DNA of 16,521 bases from Asticcacaulis sp. (GTDB lineage: Bacteria > Pseudomonadota > Alphaproteobacteria > Caulobacterales > Caulobacteraceae): NCBI RefSeq assembly GCF_020217185.1, contig NZ_JAIWNX010000303.1, positions 1 through 16,521 on the forward strand, in the 5' to 3' direction. Each line of letters begins with the position of its first letter. The stretch's first letter is position 1. Positions 1 to 7,611 of this stretch are shown here, piece by piece. The notes under the pieces were generated by a model that saw nothing but the letters and a program-made list of their open reading frames with translations, was not told where the DNA came from and did no database searches. The translations under genes and the position numbers were made by a program.

Positions 1-113
1 CGGCATCGCCATATAGAGGCATATGCCGCAGACGGGGCAAAAAGAGTCGTACGCCTCGGTGCCCAAAACGTGGTTCATCCGGCCTGTAGCCTCATTTCTC
101 TATTTTTTATTGA
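1..113. other. Intergenic left edge, no supported gene
   Basis: No convincing coding region lies here: the short open frames lack ribosome binding sites and recognisable protein features. A 6-bp inverted repeat (CGGCAT at 1-6, ATGCCG at 23-28) could be the tail of a terminator belonging to a gene left of the window, but it has no clear T-run. The remainder is upstream flank of recA. Confidence 0.4.
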
Positions 114-128
114 GAACATATTGCGAAC
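114..128 (+). promoter_or_regulatory. SOS box (LexA operator) of recA
   Basis: GAAC at 114-117 and GAAC at 125-128 are separated by exactly 7 bases, the direct-repeat SOS box typical of alphaproteobacteria (GAAC-N7-GAAC, equivalent to GTTC-N7-GTTC). A further GAAC follows at 132-135. The box overlaps possible -35 elements (TTGAGA at 110-115 or TTGCGA at 121-126, the latter 17 bases before TACGGT at 144-149), so bound LexA would block RNA polymerase. The promoter hexamers are uncertain; the operator is clear. Confidence 0.9.
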
Positions 129-223
129 TTGGAACAAATGGGGTACGGTCTTCTCAACACATTTTCGCGGACGGGGGATGGACCTTCGCCTTGGGAATCG
201 TGGCATAGGGAAGGTCTGGAATC

Positions 224-1294
224 ATGTCGCAAGCGGTATTGAAACTCGTGGGAAAAGACGAAGCTGAAAAACAACGCGCCCTGGAATCGGCGCTGGCTCA
301 GATCGACCGTGCCTTCGGTAAGGGCTCGGTGATGAAACTGGGCAATGCCGGCAAGGTGGTGGAGGTGGAATCTATTTCCACCGGCTCGCTGGGTCTCGAC
401 ATGGCGCTCGGTATCGGCGGCTTGCCCAAGGGGCGGGTCATCGAAATCTACGGCCCGGAATCGTCGGGTAAGACGACGCTGGCCCTGCACACGGTGGCCG
501 AGATTCAAAAGGCGGGTGGCACGGCGGCCTTTGTCGATGCCGAACACGCGCTCGATCCCGTCTATGCCCACAAGCTGGGCGTCAATCTGGACGATCTTCT
601 GGTGTCGCAGCCCGATAACGGCGAACAGGCGCTGGAAATCACCGATACGCTGGTGCGGTCGGGTGCCGTCGATATCGTCGTGGTCGATTCGGTCGCGGCC
701 CTGACGCCCAAGGCCGAAATCGAAGGCGATATGGGCGACAGCCTGCCCGGTCTTCAGGCTCGCCTGATGTCGCAGGCCCTGCGCAAGCTGACGGCCTCGA
801 TCTCCAAATCGAAGTGCATCGTCATCTTCATCAACCAGATTCGCATGAAGATTGGCGTCATGTACGGCTCGCCGGAAACGACGACCGGCGGCAATGCGCT
901 GAAATTCTATGCCTCGGTGCGCCTCGACATCCGCAGCATCGGAAAGATCAAGGTGCGCGACGAAATCGTCGGCAACAATGTCCGCGTCAAGGTGGTGAAG
1001 AACAAGGTCGCGCCGCCGTTCCGCGAGGTCGAATTCGACATCCTCTACGGCGAAGGTATCTCCAAGCTGGGTGAAATCCTTGATCTGGGCGTCAAGGGCG
1101 GCGTGGTCGAAAAGTCCGGCTCGTGGTTCTCGTTCAACTCGATCCGCATCGGCCAGGGCCGCGAAAATGCCCGCGACTTCCTGAAATCCAATCCGGAAAT
1201 CGCGGCGGAAATCGAAGCGCTGGTGCGCAAGAAGTCAGACGCCATTTCCGAAGAACTTCTGGGTACGCCGGAACCGGACGAAGACGGCGAATAA
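224..1294 (+). CDS. recA: Recombinase RecA
   Basis: RecA polymerises on single-stranded DNA, drives ATP-dependent strand exchange in recombinational repair, and triggers LexA self-cleavage in the SOS response. The 356-residue product is the usual length. Visible features are Walker A GPESSGKT at residues 77-84, Walker B IVVVDS at 151-156, the L1 region around EGDMGDS (167-173), the L2 region around [10 protein letters not shown] (202-211) continuing through the [10 protein letters not shown] stretch, and an acidic C-terminal tail ending in EPDEDGE. The ATG at 224 is chosen because AGGGAAGG lies at 207-214, 9 bases upstream. It is a single-gene unit with an SOS box about 95 bases before the start and two hairpins after the stop. 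Cytoplasmic; no anomaly seen. Confidence 0.99.
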   Translation: MSQAVLKLVGKDEAEKQRALESALAQIDRAFGKGSVMKLGNAGKVVEVESISTGSLGLDMALGIGGLPKGRVIEIYGPESSGKTTLALHTVAEIQKAGGTAAFVDAEHALDPVYAHKLGVNLDDLLVSQPDNGEQALEITDTLVRSGAVDIVVVDSVAALTPKAEIEGDMGDSLPGLQARLMSQALRKLTASISKSKCIVIFINQIRMKIGVMYGSPETTTGGNALKFYASVRLDIRSIGKIKVRDEIVGNNVRVKVVKNKVAPPFREVEFDILYGEGISKLGEILDLGVKGGVVEKSGSWFSFNSIRIGQGRENARDFLKSNPEIAAEIEALVRKKSDAISEELLGTPEPDEDGE

Positions 1295-1300
1295 AACCTG

Positions 1301-1326
1301 AAACCCGCGTGGGGTGCGGGTTTTCA
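1301..1326 (+). terminator. First hairpin after recA
   Basis: AAACCCGC (1301-1308) pairs perfectly with GCGGGTTT (1316-1323) around a 7-base loop, followed by only one more T. It starts 7 bases after the recA stop. The weak U-tract suggests partial termination or 3'-end stabilisation. Confidence 0.75.
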
Positions 1327-1347
1327 GACCGCCTGCCTTCCACGCGT

Positions 1348-1385
1348 AAACGCCCCGGTTTCGTGACCGGGGCGTTTCTTTTTGT
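1348..1385 (+). terminator. Main intrinsic terminator of recA
   Basis: A perfect 12-bp stem, AAACGCCCCGGT (1348-1359) with ACCGGGGCGTTT (1366-1377), has a 6-base loop and is followed by CTTTTTGT. This is a strong Rho-independent terminator and isolates recA from alaS. Confidence 0.9.
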
Positions 1386-1426
1386 CCTGACACGTCAGAA
1401 AAATACCTGCGTTGGCGCAAAGGTCT

Positions 1427-1454
1427 TTGCGCAAATACCCAAGCCCTCTATATA
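1427..1454 (+). promoter_or_regulatory. Probable sigma-70 promoter of alaS
   Basis: TTGCGC (1427-1432) and TATATA (1449-1454) are 16 bases apart, placing a start site near 1461 and giving a leader of about 40 bases. The same TTGCGC-N16-TATA arrangement precedes icd, which supports it. Confidence 0.55.
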
Positions 1455-1500
1455 CGGCTGAAAATCGTCCTGTGGTGCGGTGTTTAACCGTCGGAGTCCC

Positions 1501-4143
1501 ATGCCTTCCTTAAATCAGATCCGTCAGACCTTCCTGGATTACTTCGCCAAGAACGACCATGAGATCGTGTCGTCCTCGTCGCTGGTGCCGCATAACGACC
1601 CGACGCTGATGTTCACCAATGCGGGCATGGTGCAGTTCAAGAACGTCTTTACGGGGGCCGAAACCCGTCCGTACAAGCGCGCTACCACCTCACAAAAGGT
1701 TGTGCGCGCCGGCGGCAAGCACAATGATCTGGACAATGTCGGCTATACGGCGCGTCACCACACCTTCTTTGAAATGCTGGGGAACTTCTCCTTCGGCGAC
1801 TATTTCAAGGAACAGGCGATCAGCCACGCATGGAACCTGATCACCAAGGAATACGGCCTGCCCAAGGAGCGCCTGCTGGCCACCGTCTATATCGACGACG
1901 ATGAGGCCTTCAATCTGTGGAAGAAGATCGCGGGCTTCTCCGACGACCGCATCATCCGTATCGCCGGGTCTGATAATTTCTGGTCGATGGGCGATACGGG
2001 CCCCTGCGGTCCGTGCACGGAAATCTTCTACGATCACGGCGAGCACATCTGGGGCGGCCCTCCGGGCTCTCCGGAAGAGGACGGCGACCGCTTCGTCGAA
2101 ATCTGGAACCTCGTCTTCATGCAGTTCGACCAGCAGCCGGACGGCACGCGGCTCAACCTGCCCAAGCCCTCGATCGACACCGGCATGGGGCTTGAGCGCG
2201 TCGCGGCGGTGCTGCAAGGCGTGCACAACAACTACGATGTGGACCTGTTCAAGGCCCTGATCAGCGCCAGCGTCGAGGCAACCGGCGTCAAGGCGGAGGG
2301 TGAGGCCCTGCCGTCGCACCGCGTTATCGCCGATCACCTGCGTTCGACCTCGTTCCTGATCGCCGATGGTGTCACGCCATCGAACGAAGGCCGGGGCTAT
2401 GTCCTGCGCCGCATCATGCGCCGCGCCATGCGCCACGCCTATCTGCTGGGGGCCAATGAGCCGCTTATGCCGCGTCTGGCGCCGGTTCTGGTGCGCGAAA
2501 TGGGCGATCACTACGGTGAACTGAAGCGCGCCGAGGCGACCATCGTCGAAACCCTGCGTCAGGAAGAAGAACGTTTCCGCCGCACGCTGGGCCGCGGCAT
2601 GACCCTGCTGGACGAAGCGACCGCCAATCTGAAAGACGGCGACATGCTGGAAGGCGAAGTGGCCTTCAAGCTCTACGACACCTACGGCTTCCCGCTCGAT
2701 CTGACGCAGGACGCCATCCGCGCCAAGGGCTTAAGCGTCAATGTCGCCGGTTTCGAAGCGGCGATGGAAGAACAGAAGCAGCGCGGTCGCGCCAACTGGA
2801 AGGGTTCCGGCGAAACCTCCGTTCAGGCCGAATGGTTCTCGATCCGCGATCAGGCCGGGGCGTCGGAATTTGTCGGCTATGAGCACCTTTCGACCCAGTC
2901 GCACGCCCGCGTCATCGTCCGCGACGGCGAGTCGGTCAGCGAAGGTCTGGTCGGTGAGCGCTTGCAGGTCGTCTTCGACCGCACGGCCTTCTATCCGGAA
3001 GGCGGCGGGCAGGCGGGCGATACCGGCACGCTGCATTGGGCCGGGGGCGAAGGCCGCGTGTTCGATACACAAAAGCAGGCCGGCGACCTGATCGTACATG
3101 ATGTCGAAATCACCGAAGGCGTTCTGGCGGTCGGCGACATGGTGCATCTGCACGTCGATGGGGCCAAGCGTCAGACGACGAGGTCCAACCACTCGGCCGC
3201 CCACCTGCTGCACGCGGCTCTGAAAAATGTGCTTGGGCCGCACGTTGCGCAAAAGGGGCAACTGGTCGATGCCGAGCGGATGCGCTTCGACTTCAGCCAC
3301 GGCGCGCCCGTCTCGCCCGAAGAGATCGAGCGCATCGAAGCCGAGGTCAATGCCGTGATCCTGCAAAACGAGGCGGCGACAACGAAAATGATGGCCCCCG
3401 CCGAAGCGATCGAAGCCGGTGCGGTGGCGCTGTTCGGTGAAAAATACGGCGATGAGGTCCGCGTCCTCAGCCTCGGTCACGCGCTTGATGGCGCGGACAA
3501 GGGCTATTCGGTCGAACTGTGTGGCGGCACCCACGTGTCGCGCACGGGCGATATCGCCCTGTTCAAGATCATTTCGGAAAGCGGCATCGCCGCCGGGGTG
3601 CGCCGTATCGAAGCCTTTACCGGCGAAGCGGCGCGTCAGTATCTGCTGGAGCAGGCGGGCGTGGCGCGTTCGCTGGCCGATCAGTTCAAGGTGCCGGTGG
3701 CGCAGGTGTCGGCTCGCGTCGAAGCGCTGGTCAACGACCGCAAGCGCCTCGAAAAAGAGCTGGCCGAAGCCAAGCGCGCCCTGGCCGTTGGGGGCGGCGG
3801 GGCGGCGTCTGGTCCGGAAGAGATCAATGGCGTCAAGGTGATCGCCCGCGTTCTCGATGGCGTGGGTGGCAAGGACCTGCGTCCGCTGGCCGAAGACTTC
3901 AAAAAGCAGGTCGGCTCCGGCGTCGTGGCGCTGGTCGGCGTGCTGGACGGTAAGGCGGCCGTGACCGTGGCGGTGACGCCCGACCTGACCGGCCGTTTCA
4001 ACGCCGCTGAACTGGCCAAGGCCGCCGTGATCGCCATGGGCGGGCAAGGCGCGGGTGGCAAGCCTGACTTTGCGCAGGGTGGTGCGCCGGACGCGACCAA
4101 GGCCGAGGCCGGACTGGACGCCATCAAGGCCGCCATCGTCTGA
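1501..4143 (+). CDS. alaS: Alanine--tRNA ligase
   Basis: Class II synthetase that charges tRNA-Ala and edits mischarged Ser and Gly. The 880-residue product matches the family (E. coli 876). The N-terminal catalytic core begins MPSLNQIR and carries the class II signature around [17 protein letters not shown] (residues 85-101). The editing domain has the full zinc ligand set: H564 and H568 in HSAAH, C674 and H678 in CGGTH. A glycine-rich linker and a C-Ala/DHHA1 domain ending in [14 protein letters not shown] motifs follow. An in-frame GTG at 1480 would add 7 residues, but the ATG at 1501 fits the conserved N-terminus and has GGAG at 1493-1496, a rather short 4-base spacing. Own promoter and terminator; recA-alaS adjacency is common in proteobacteria. 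Cytoplasmic. Confidence 0.98.
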   Translation: MPSLNQIRQTFLDYFAKNDHEIVSSSSLVPHNDPTLMFTNAGMVQFKNVFTGAETRPYKRATTSQKVVRAGGKHNDLDNVGYTARHHTFFEMLGNFSFGDYFKEQAISHAWNLITKEYGLPKERLLATVYIDDDEAFNLWKKIAGFSDDRIIRIAGSDNFWSMGDTGPCGPCTEIFYDHGEHIWGGPPGSPEEDGDRFVEIWNLVFMQFDQQPDGTRLNLPKPSIDTGMGLERVAAVLQGVHNNYDVDLFKALISASVEATGVKAEGEALPSHRVIADHLRSTSFLIADGVTPSNEGRGYVLRRIMRRAMRHAYLLGANEPLMPRLAPVLVREMGDHYGELKRAEATIVETLRQEEERFRRTLGRGMTLLDEATANLKDGDMLEGEVAFKLYDTYGFPLDLTQDAIRAKGLSVNVAGFEAAMEEQKQRGRANWKGSGETSVQAEWFSIRDQAGASEFVGYEHLSTQSHARVIVRDGESVSEGLVGERLQVVFDRTAFYPEGGGQAGDTGTLHWAGGEGRVFDTQKQAGDLIVHDVEITEGVLAVGDMVHLHVDGAKRQTTRSNHSAAHLLHAALKNVLGPHVAQKGQLVDAERMRFDFSHGAPVSPEEIERIEAEVNAVILQNEAATTKMMAPAEAIEAGAVALFGEKYGDEVRVLSLGHALDGADKGYSVELCGGTHVSRTGDIALFKIISESGIAAGVRRIEAFTGEAARQYLLEQAGVARSLADQFKVPVAQVSARVEALVNDRKRLEKELAEAKRALAVGGGGAASGPEEINGVKVIARVLDGVGGKDLRPLAEDFKKQVGSGVVALVGVLDGKAAVTVAVTPDLTGRFNAAELAKAAVIAMGGQGAGGKPDFAQGGAPDATKAEAGLDAIKAAIV

Positions 4144-4163
4144 TCGCGTCGCCATCGAAAACG

Positions 4164-4194
4164 AAAAGGCCGTCCGTTCGCGGGCGGCCTTTTT
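4164..4194 (+). terminator. Intrinsic terminator of alaS
   Basis: AAAAGGCCGTCCG (4164-4176) pairs with CGGGCGGCCTTTT (4181-4193), with one G-T pair, around a TTCG tetraloop; five T residues end it at 4190-4194. The 28-base core recurs exactly after icd on the other strand (9887-9914). Confidence 0.95.
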
Positions 4195-4255
4195 CACATT
4201 TGCCGATTGCTTTGCGGGCCTCCCCTATGCTGCAATCCTTGCAAAGGAGAGCCGC

Positions 4256-5032
4256 ATGGACCGCTTGAAGGATAAGGTGGCGCTGGTGACCGGAGGCGCG
4301 CAGGGCATCGGCAAGGCCATTGTGCACAGCTTTGCCGCCGAAGGCGCACGGGTCATCATCGCCGACATCGACCCCCGCGAAGGCGAGGCGCTGGCGGCGG
4401 AGCTGCCCGGTGCGGCGTTCCGCCGACTCGATGTCGCTGATGAAACGCAATGGATCGCCGTCCTCGATTCGGTGGTGGCCGATTTCGGCCGGCTGGACGT
4501 GCTGGTCAATAATGCGGGTATTACCGGGCGCGCCGACGCCAAAAATGATCCCGAACACACCACGCTCGAAGACTGGCGGCGGGTGATGACGGTCAATACG
4601 GACGGCGTATTTCTGGGCTGCAAGCACGCGATTCGCGTGATGCGCCCGAATCGCACCGGTTCGATCATCAATATGTCGTCGCGGTCCGGGCTGGTCGGCA
4701 TTCCGCATCAGGCGGCCTATGCGGCGTCGAAGGCGGCGGTGCGTAATCACACCAAGACGGTGGCGCTTTATTGTGCGGAGGAGGGGCTGAATATCCGCTG
4801 CAATTCGGTGCATCCAGCGGCGATTCTGACGCCGATGTGGGAGGCCATGCTGAAGGACGAAGCCGACAAGGAAAAGGTCGCCGCCGGGACGCCGCTGCAC
4901 CGATTCGGGCGACCGGATGAGGTGGCCGCCGTCGTGCTGCTTCTGGCCTCGGATGAAGCGACCTTCATCACCGGTTCGGAATTCAACATCGACGGCGGCG
5001 TTCTGGCGGGCACGGCGGCTTCGCCTAAGTAG
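4256..5032 (+). CDS. Short-chain dehydrogenase/reductase (SDR), NAD-type
   Basis: A 258-residue classical SDR, the usual length, oxidising or reducing an unidentified alcohol/ketone in the cytoplasm. The Rossmann motif TGGAQGIG is at residues 12-19 and NNAG at 85-88. The catalytic set is Ser at 141/142 with Y155 and K159 in YAASK. D37, at the end of the second beta strand, favours NAD(H) over NADP(H) by family rule. The C-terminal TGSEFNIDGG motif is typical. The ATG at 4256 is set by AAGGAGA at 4244-4250, 5 bases upstream; the open frame extends back to 4055 inside alaS but that part has no ribosome site. It stands alone between the alaS terminator and the convergent exporter gene, so context gives no substrate. 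Similar enzymes include glucose and hydroxysteroid dehydrogenases; I cannot choose. Confidence 0.92.
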   Translation: MDRLKDKVALVTGGAQGIGKAIVHSFAAEGARVIIADIDPREGEALAAELPGAAFRRLDVADETQWIAVLDSVVADFGRLDVLVNNAGITGRADAKNDPEHTTLEDWRRVMTVNTDGVFLGCKHAIRVMRPNRTGSIINMSSRSGLVGIPHQAAYAASKAAVRNHTKTVALYCAEEGLNIRCNSVHPAAILTPMWEAMLKDEADKEKVAAGTPLHRFGRPDEVAAVVLLLASDEATFITGSEFNIDGGVLAGTAASPK

Positions 5033-5044
5033 TTTTAACTATTA

Positions 5045-5077
5045 GAGCGGAATGATTTCTTTCAAATCATTCCGCTC
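5045..5077. repeat. Perfect 14-bp palindrome after the SDR gene
   Basis: GAGCGGAATGATTT (5045-5058) pairs exactly with AAATCATTCCGCTC (5064-5077), with loop CTTTC. It starts 12 bases after the SDR stop. There is no T-run on either side, so it may act as a 3'-end stabiliser or be one half of a dispersed palindromic repeat rather than a simple terminator. Confidence 0.75.
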
Positions 5078-5079
5078 AA

Positions 5080-5117
5080 GCCGCCATTGAGGCGGCGGCC
5101 AAGGTGGCGGAGCCACC
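5080..5117. repeat. Two GC-rich short hairpins in the convergent gap
   Basis: GCCGCC (5080-5085) can pair with GGCGGC (5091-5096), and GGTGGC (5103-5108) with GCCACC (5112-5117) around a 3-base loop. They lie between the two long AT-richer palindromes, making the whole gap hairpin-forming. Confidence 0.6.
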
Positions 5118-5131
5118 GCCCGGCGAGGGGC

Positions 5132-5188
5132 TAAACAAAAATCTAGATCATTATGTTTCTACCAGAAATCATAATGATCTAAAGATTT
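5132..5188 (-). terminator. Long AT-rich imperfect palindrome, terminator of the GDT1 gene
   Basis: Read on the minus strand, AAATCT, AGATCATTATG and TTTCT pair in order with AGAAA, CATAATGATCT and AGATTT around a 3-base loop, with small bulges (plus-strand arms 5139-5160 and 5164-5188). The minus-strand continuation is TTTTTGTTT (about 5140-5132), so it resembles a Rho-independent terminator. The stop codon of the exporter gene (5169-5171) lies inside the stem. Its AT-rich character is unusual against the GC-rich surroundings. Confidence 0.7.
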
Positions 5189-5741
5189 GCCAGAACGAAT
5201 AGAGGCCGATGGCGATAAACAGGCCCGACGCCACGTAGCGGACGATCTTCATCGGCACGACCTTCAGCACCTTGTCGCCGAACAGCACCGCCGGGACATT
5301 GGCCAGCATCATACCGAAGGTGGTCCCGAGCACGACCCAGGCAAAGGCGTTTTCGTACTTGGCCCCCAGAAACACCGTGGCTACCTGCGTCTTGTCGCCC
5401 ATTTCGGCCAAGAAGAAGGCAATCAGGGTGGTGAGGAAGGGGCCGTAATCCTTTTTGGGGGCCTCATCGTCGTCCATCTTGTCCGGAATCAGGATCCACA
5501 GGCCGAGCGCTATAAAGGCGATGGCGACGATCCACGGCATGTAGGAGGTCAGGGCCAGTCCGGAGACAAAATGCCCGACCCCGGCGGCCAGCGCGTGATT
5601 CGCCACCGTGGCGATGAAGATGCCCCAGATAATCGGAATGGATTTGTGATAACGCGCGGCCAGAATCAGGGCCAGCAACTGCGTCTTGTCGCCGATTTCG
5701 GAAAAGGCGACGAGGGCGGTCGAATTGAGGAAGGCGTCCAC
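5169..5741 (-). CDS. GDT1/TMEM165 (UPF0016) family manganese exporter
   Basis: Inner-membrane cation transporter; bacterial members such as MneA export Mn2+. The 190-residue form shows the two diagnostic repeats, EIGDKT at residues 15-20 and EMGDKT at 113-118, each in a hydrophobic helix and thought to form the cation site. Six hydrophobic segments and a charged central loop (DKMDDDEAPKKD, 87-98) give the usual 3+3 layout. I prefer the GTG at 5741-5739, which puts the first motif at the family's normal distance from the N-terminus; an in-frame GTG at 5780 would add 13 non-membrane residues. Neither has a strong Shine-Dalgarno sequence. A yybP-ykoY manganese riboswitch lies upstream and strongly supports the substrate. 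The last codons and the stop fall in a long palindrome. Confidence 0.93.
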   Translation of the reverse strand: MDAFLNSTALVAFSEIGDKTQLLALILAARYHKSIPIIWGIFIATVANHALAAGVGHFVSGLALTSYMPWIVAIAFIALGLWILIPDKMDDDEAPKKDYGPFLTTLIAFFLAEMGDKTQVATVFLGAKYENAFAWVVLGTTFGMMLANVPAVLFGDKVLKVVPMKIVRYVASGLFIAIGLYSFWQIFRSL

Positions 5742-5756
5742 GGTAAAATCTTGTCT

Positions 5757-5808
5757 GTGACCGGCCAGGTTCTGACACACAACGACGTGCTTCGCCGCGG
5801 CCAGTCAC
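5757..5808 (-). promoter_or_regulatory. Candidate riboswitch expression-platform stem
   Basis: On the minus strand GTGACTGGCC (5808-5799) can pair with GGCCGGTCAC (5766-5757), 10 bp with one G-T pair and a 32-base loop. It sits between the manganese aptamer and the preferred GTG start at 5741. There is no U-run typical of a terminator, so a translational or Rho-linked mechanism is more likely. Inference from complementarity only. Confidence 0.45.
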
Positions 5809-5827
5809 TTATGGCGGCAAGGCAGGT

Positions 5828-5929
5828 CGTCGGTCTCACCTGTTTCGATTACGCCATGTCCGTGCCGGACAAGTGTGTTGACGTAATCCGCCTGAAACAA
5901 CGCTCAGGCGCGGTTACTCCCCGAAGGAA
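5828..5929 (-). promoter_or_regulatory. yybP-ykoY manganese riboswitch
   Basis: The minus strand carries the conserved elements in the right order: GGGGAGTAA (5922-5914); a hairpin with GCCTGA (5909-5904) and TCAGGC (5895-5890); CGTCAACA (5883-5876); a hairpin with TGTCCG (5871-5866) and CGGACA (5862-5857); and the loop signature GGTGAGACCGACG (5840-5828). TCGG (5924-5921) can pair with CCGA (5833-5830) to close the aptamer. This class binds Mn2+ and usually raises expression of Mn exporters. Its position before a GDT1-family gene is classic. Confidence 0.93.
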
Positions 5930-5936
5930 CGCGGGC

Positions 5937-5965
5937 TTGATAGACGCGGCTCACAGATGAGTCAA
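5937..5965 (-). promoter_or_regulatory. Promoter of the riboswitch/exporter unit
   Basis: On the minus strand TTGACT (5965-5960) and TATCAA (5942-5937) are spaced by 17 bases. The -35 box lies in the last codons of the AEC gene, and the predicted start near 5930 coincides with the 5' edge of the riboswitch. Confidence 0.75.
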
Positions 5966-6874
5966 GAGGAGCGCCAGACCCGATAGGGTGAACAGCGAAA
6001 GGACGGTCGATTGGGCAATGGACACCGCCGCGCCTTGGTACCACAGGCCGTACATGCGCGCCTGAATGAAGACGCTGACCGCTGTGGGGCAGGCCGACAG
6101 GAAGACGGCGATCTTCCACATCAATGGCGGTGCGCCGAACAGGTGCATGGCGACGGCCATCAGGGCGGGGGCCAAGAGCAGCTTGCCCACCACGGCAACG
6201 GCGGTAACGGGCGTAACAGAGCGTAACGTTTTCAGGGGCATAAGCCCCAGCATCCCGCCCAATGCCACCAGAGCCACCGGCACGGACGAGCGGCCCAGTA
6301 TGTCGAGCATCTGATCGAACATCGGCGGAATCTTCAGGTCCGCCAGCATCAGCCCGACCCCTAGCAGCGAGCCCAGCACGGTGGGGTTCTGCATCGTGCG
6401 TTTGAGCGCCAGCCCCACCCCATGACCCGACGCGACCGACAGGCCGGCGCAGCCGATAAAAAACAGAATCAAAAAATCGGCGACAAACAGCAGCGGGGCC
6501 ACCTGCATGACCTGCGGGCCCAGAAGCCCGGTCAGTATGGGCAGGCCGAGAAAGGCGCTGTTGGAAATGAAGGCGGCCATGCCGGCGCCGGTCGCTTCGC
6601 CGCGTGTGGCGCCGAATCGCCTCGCAACCAACAAACAAAGCCCCGACGATACGGCGAAAGCCAGCGCATAGACGCCCAGCCAGCCCACATGCAGCGCATC
6701 GGGGCGCGGCAGATTGGCAAAGGCGTGGATCAGATAGGCGGGAAAGCCCAGCCAGTAGAAATAGGCGCTTAGGCCATCCAGCCCTTCGGATTTCAGCCGC
6801 CCGGTACGCGCCAGAAGCGCTCCCAGTCCGACAAAGGCAAAAAACAGCAGAACGCGGCTCAGGGTTTCCAACAT
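5951..6874 (-). CDS. AEC (auxin efflux carrier) family transporter
   Basis: A 307-residue polytopic inner-membrane protein with about ten hydrophobic segments in two halves. The first half carries the family motif NSAFLGLPI (about residues 105-113), the second ACPTAVSVFIQARMYG. Bacterial AEC members export or exchange small organic anions; the substrate here is unknown and auxin need not be involved. The ATG at 6872-6874 gives a sensible N-terminal membrane segment, but no Shine-Dalgarno sequence precedes it; instead a 6-bp hairpin ends 2 bases before the ATG. It lies 38 bases after the DUF2939-like gene on the same strand, so co-transcription is likely. Its 3' end contains the -35 box for the downstream exporter. 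Confidence 0.9.
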   Translation of the reverse strand: MLETLSRVLLFFAFVGLGALLARTGRLKSEGLDGLSAYFYWLGFPAYLIHAFANLPRPDALHVGWLGVYALAFAVSSGLCLLVARRFGATRGEATGAGMAAFISNSAFLGLPILTGLLGPQVMQVAPLLFVADFLILFFIGCAGLSVASGHGVGLALKRTMQNPTVLGSLLGVGLMLADLKIPPMFDQMLDILGRSSVPVALVALGGMLGLMPLKTLRSVTPVTAVAVVGKLLLAPALMAVAMHLFGAPPLMWKIAVFLSACPTAVSVFIQARMYGLWYQGAAVSIAQSTVLSLFTLSGLALLLTHL

Positions 6875-6876
6875 GG

Positions 6877-6893
6877 CAGGGCTTTACGCCCTG
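6877..6893 (-). other. Hairpin directly before the AEC start codon
   Basis: CAGGGC and GCCCTG (plus-strand 6877-6882 and 6888-6893) form a 6-bp stem with a 5-base loop, 2 bases upstream of the ATG on the minus strand. No T-run follows, so it is not an obvious terminator; it occupies the place where a ribosome binding site would be. Confidence 0.5.
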
Positions 6894-6912
6894 TGAGGGG
6901 GCAAGAAAAGCC

Positions 6913-7518
6913 CTATTTATCAGGGCCGAAATCGCTGCTCGCTGAGGCTGAGGCGGCCGCTTCGGCTTCCGGATCGGGCAGGCCGATATGCGTCACCTGC
7001 CAGGTGAACAGGCCCTTGCGTTTCAGCGTGAACACCGTCTTGCCGATGTCGGGCTGCTTTACCCCCAGACGCGCGCGGTCAATGCTCCAGTAAAGGATGG
7101 TGGGCAGGGGCGGCTTGGGCGCAAATTCGCGCGGTTCGACCACATTGGCGTCTTTGCCTGCCCCATAGGAGAGGGCCAGCAGGGCCTTGGCCGTGAGATA
7201 GGTATTGACGTCGATCACCGGTTGCTTGGGGGCGGGCGCGGTCAGGTCGGTGATGGCGCGGCCGATGGCCCCCAGCGGGTCCTTAATGACATTGGGCGCG
7301 GGAGCGTCGGCCGTCGTTGTGCCCTTGGCATCGGCCCATAACTGCGCCTTGAGGCTGGCGCGCACGTCGTCAAAGGCCACCAGTTCCGACAGGCTCTGGA
7401 TGTCCTCGGACTCCGCCGCTGAACGCAGGTCGTAAAAGGCCCAGACTGGGCCGATGGCAAAACCGAACAGGGCGGCCAGAGCGGCGACGATGATGGCGAT
7501 GGATAAGGTCTTGAACAC
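6913..7518 (-). CDS. DUF2939-like membrane-anchored protein
   Basis: A 201-residue protein of unknown function. An N-terminal hydrophobic segment (about residues 4-28) acts as an uncleaved anchor or signal. It is followed by the stretch GPVWAFYDLRSAAES and an LVAFDDVRASLKAQL segment that I recognise as resembling DUF2939 (recalled, not searched). The later part contains a beta-rich KTVFTLKRKGLFTWQVTHIG region and an Ala/Ser/Glu-rich low-complexity tail ending DFGPDK. The start is GTG at 7518-7516, supported by AGGGGGAA about 8 bases upstream. It probably sits in an operon with the metallopeptidase gene (93 bases upstream) and the AEC gene (38 bases downstream); no functional link is evident. 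Confidence 0.8.
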   Translation of the reverse strand: MFKTLSIAIIVAALAALFGFAIGPVWAFYDLRSAAESEDIQSLSELVAFDDVRASLKAQLWADAKGTTTADAPAPNVIKDPLGAIGRAITDLTAPAPKQPVIDVNTYLTAKALLALSYGAGKDANVVEPREFAPKPPLPTILYWSIDRARLGVKQPDIGKTVFTLKRKGLFTWQVTHIGLPDPEAEAAASASASSDFGPDK

Positions 7519-7611
7519 GCGGACAGTTCCCCCTGAAGGCGCTGAAAAACAGGGTTAACACGAAAATAACGCCCTGTCGCGCCTCGTCCGACGATTCGCG
7601 TCAGACTGTGG

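Noticed and set aside
1480..1500. GTG start for alaS adding 7 residues
   Set aside because: The conserved AlaRS N-terminus begins at the ATG at 1501, which has GGAG upstream.
2731..4197. 488-codon open frame antisense to alaS
   Set aside because: It is the complement of a certain gene in GC-rich DNA, where stop codons are rare in certain frames; low-complexity Arg/His-rich product and no ribosome site.
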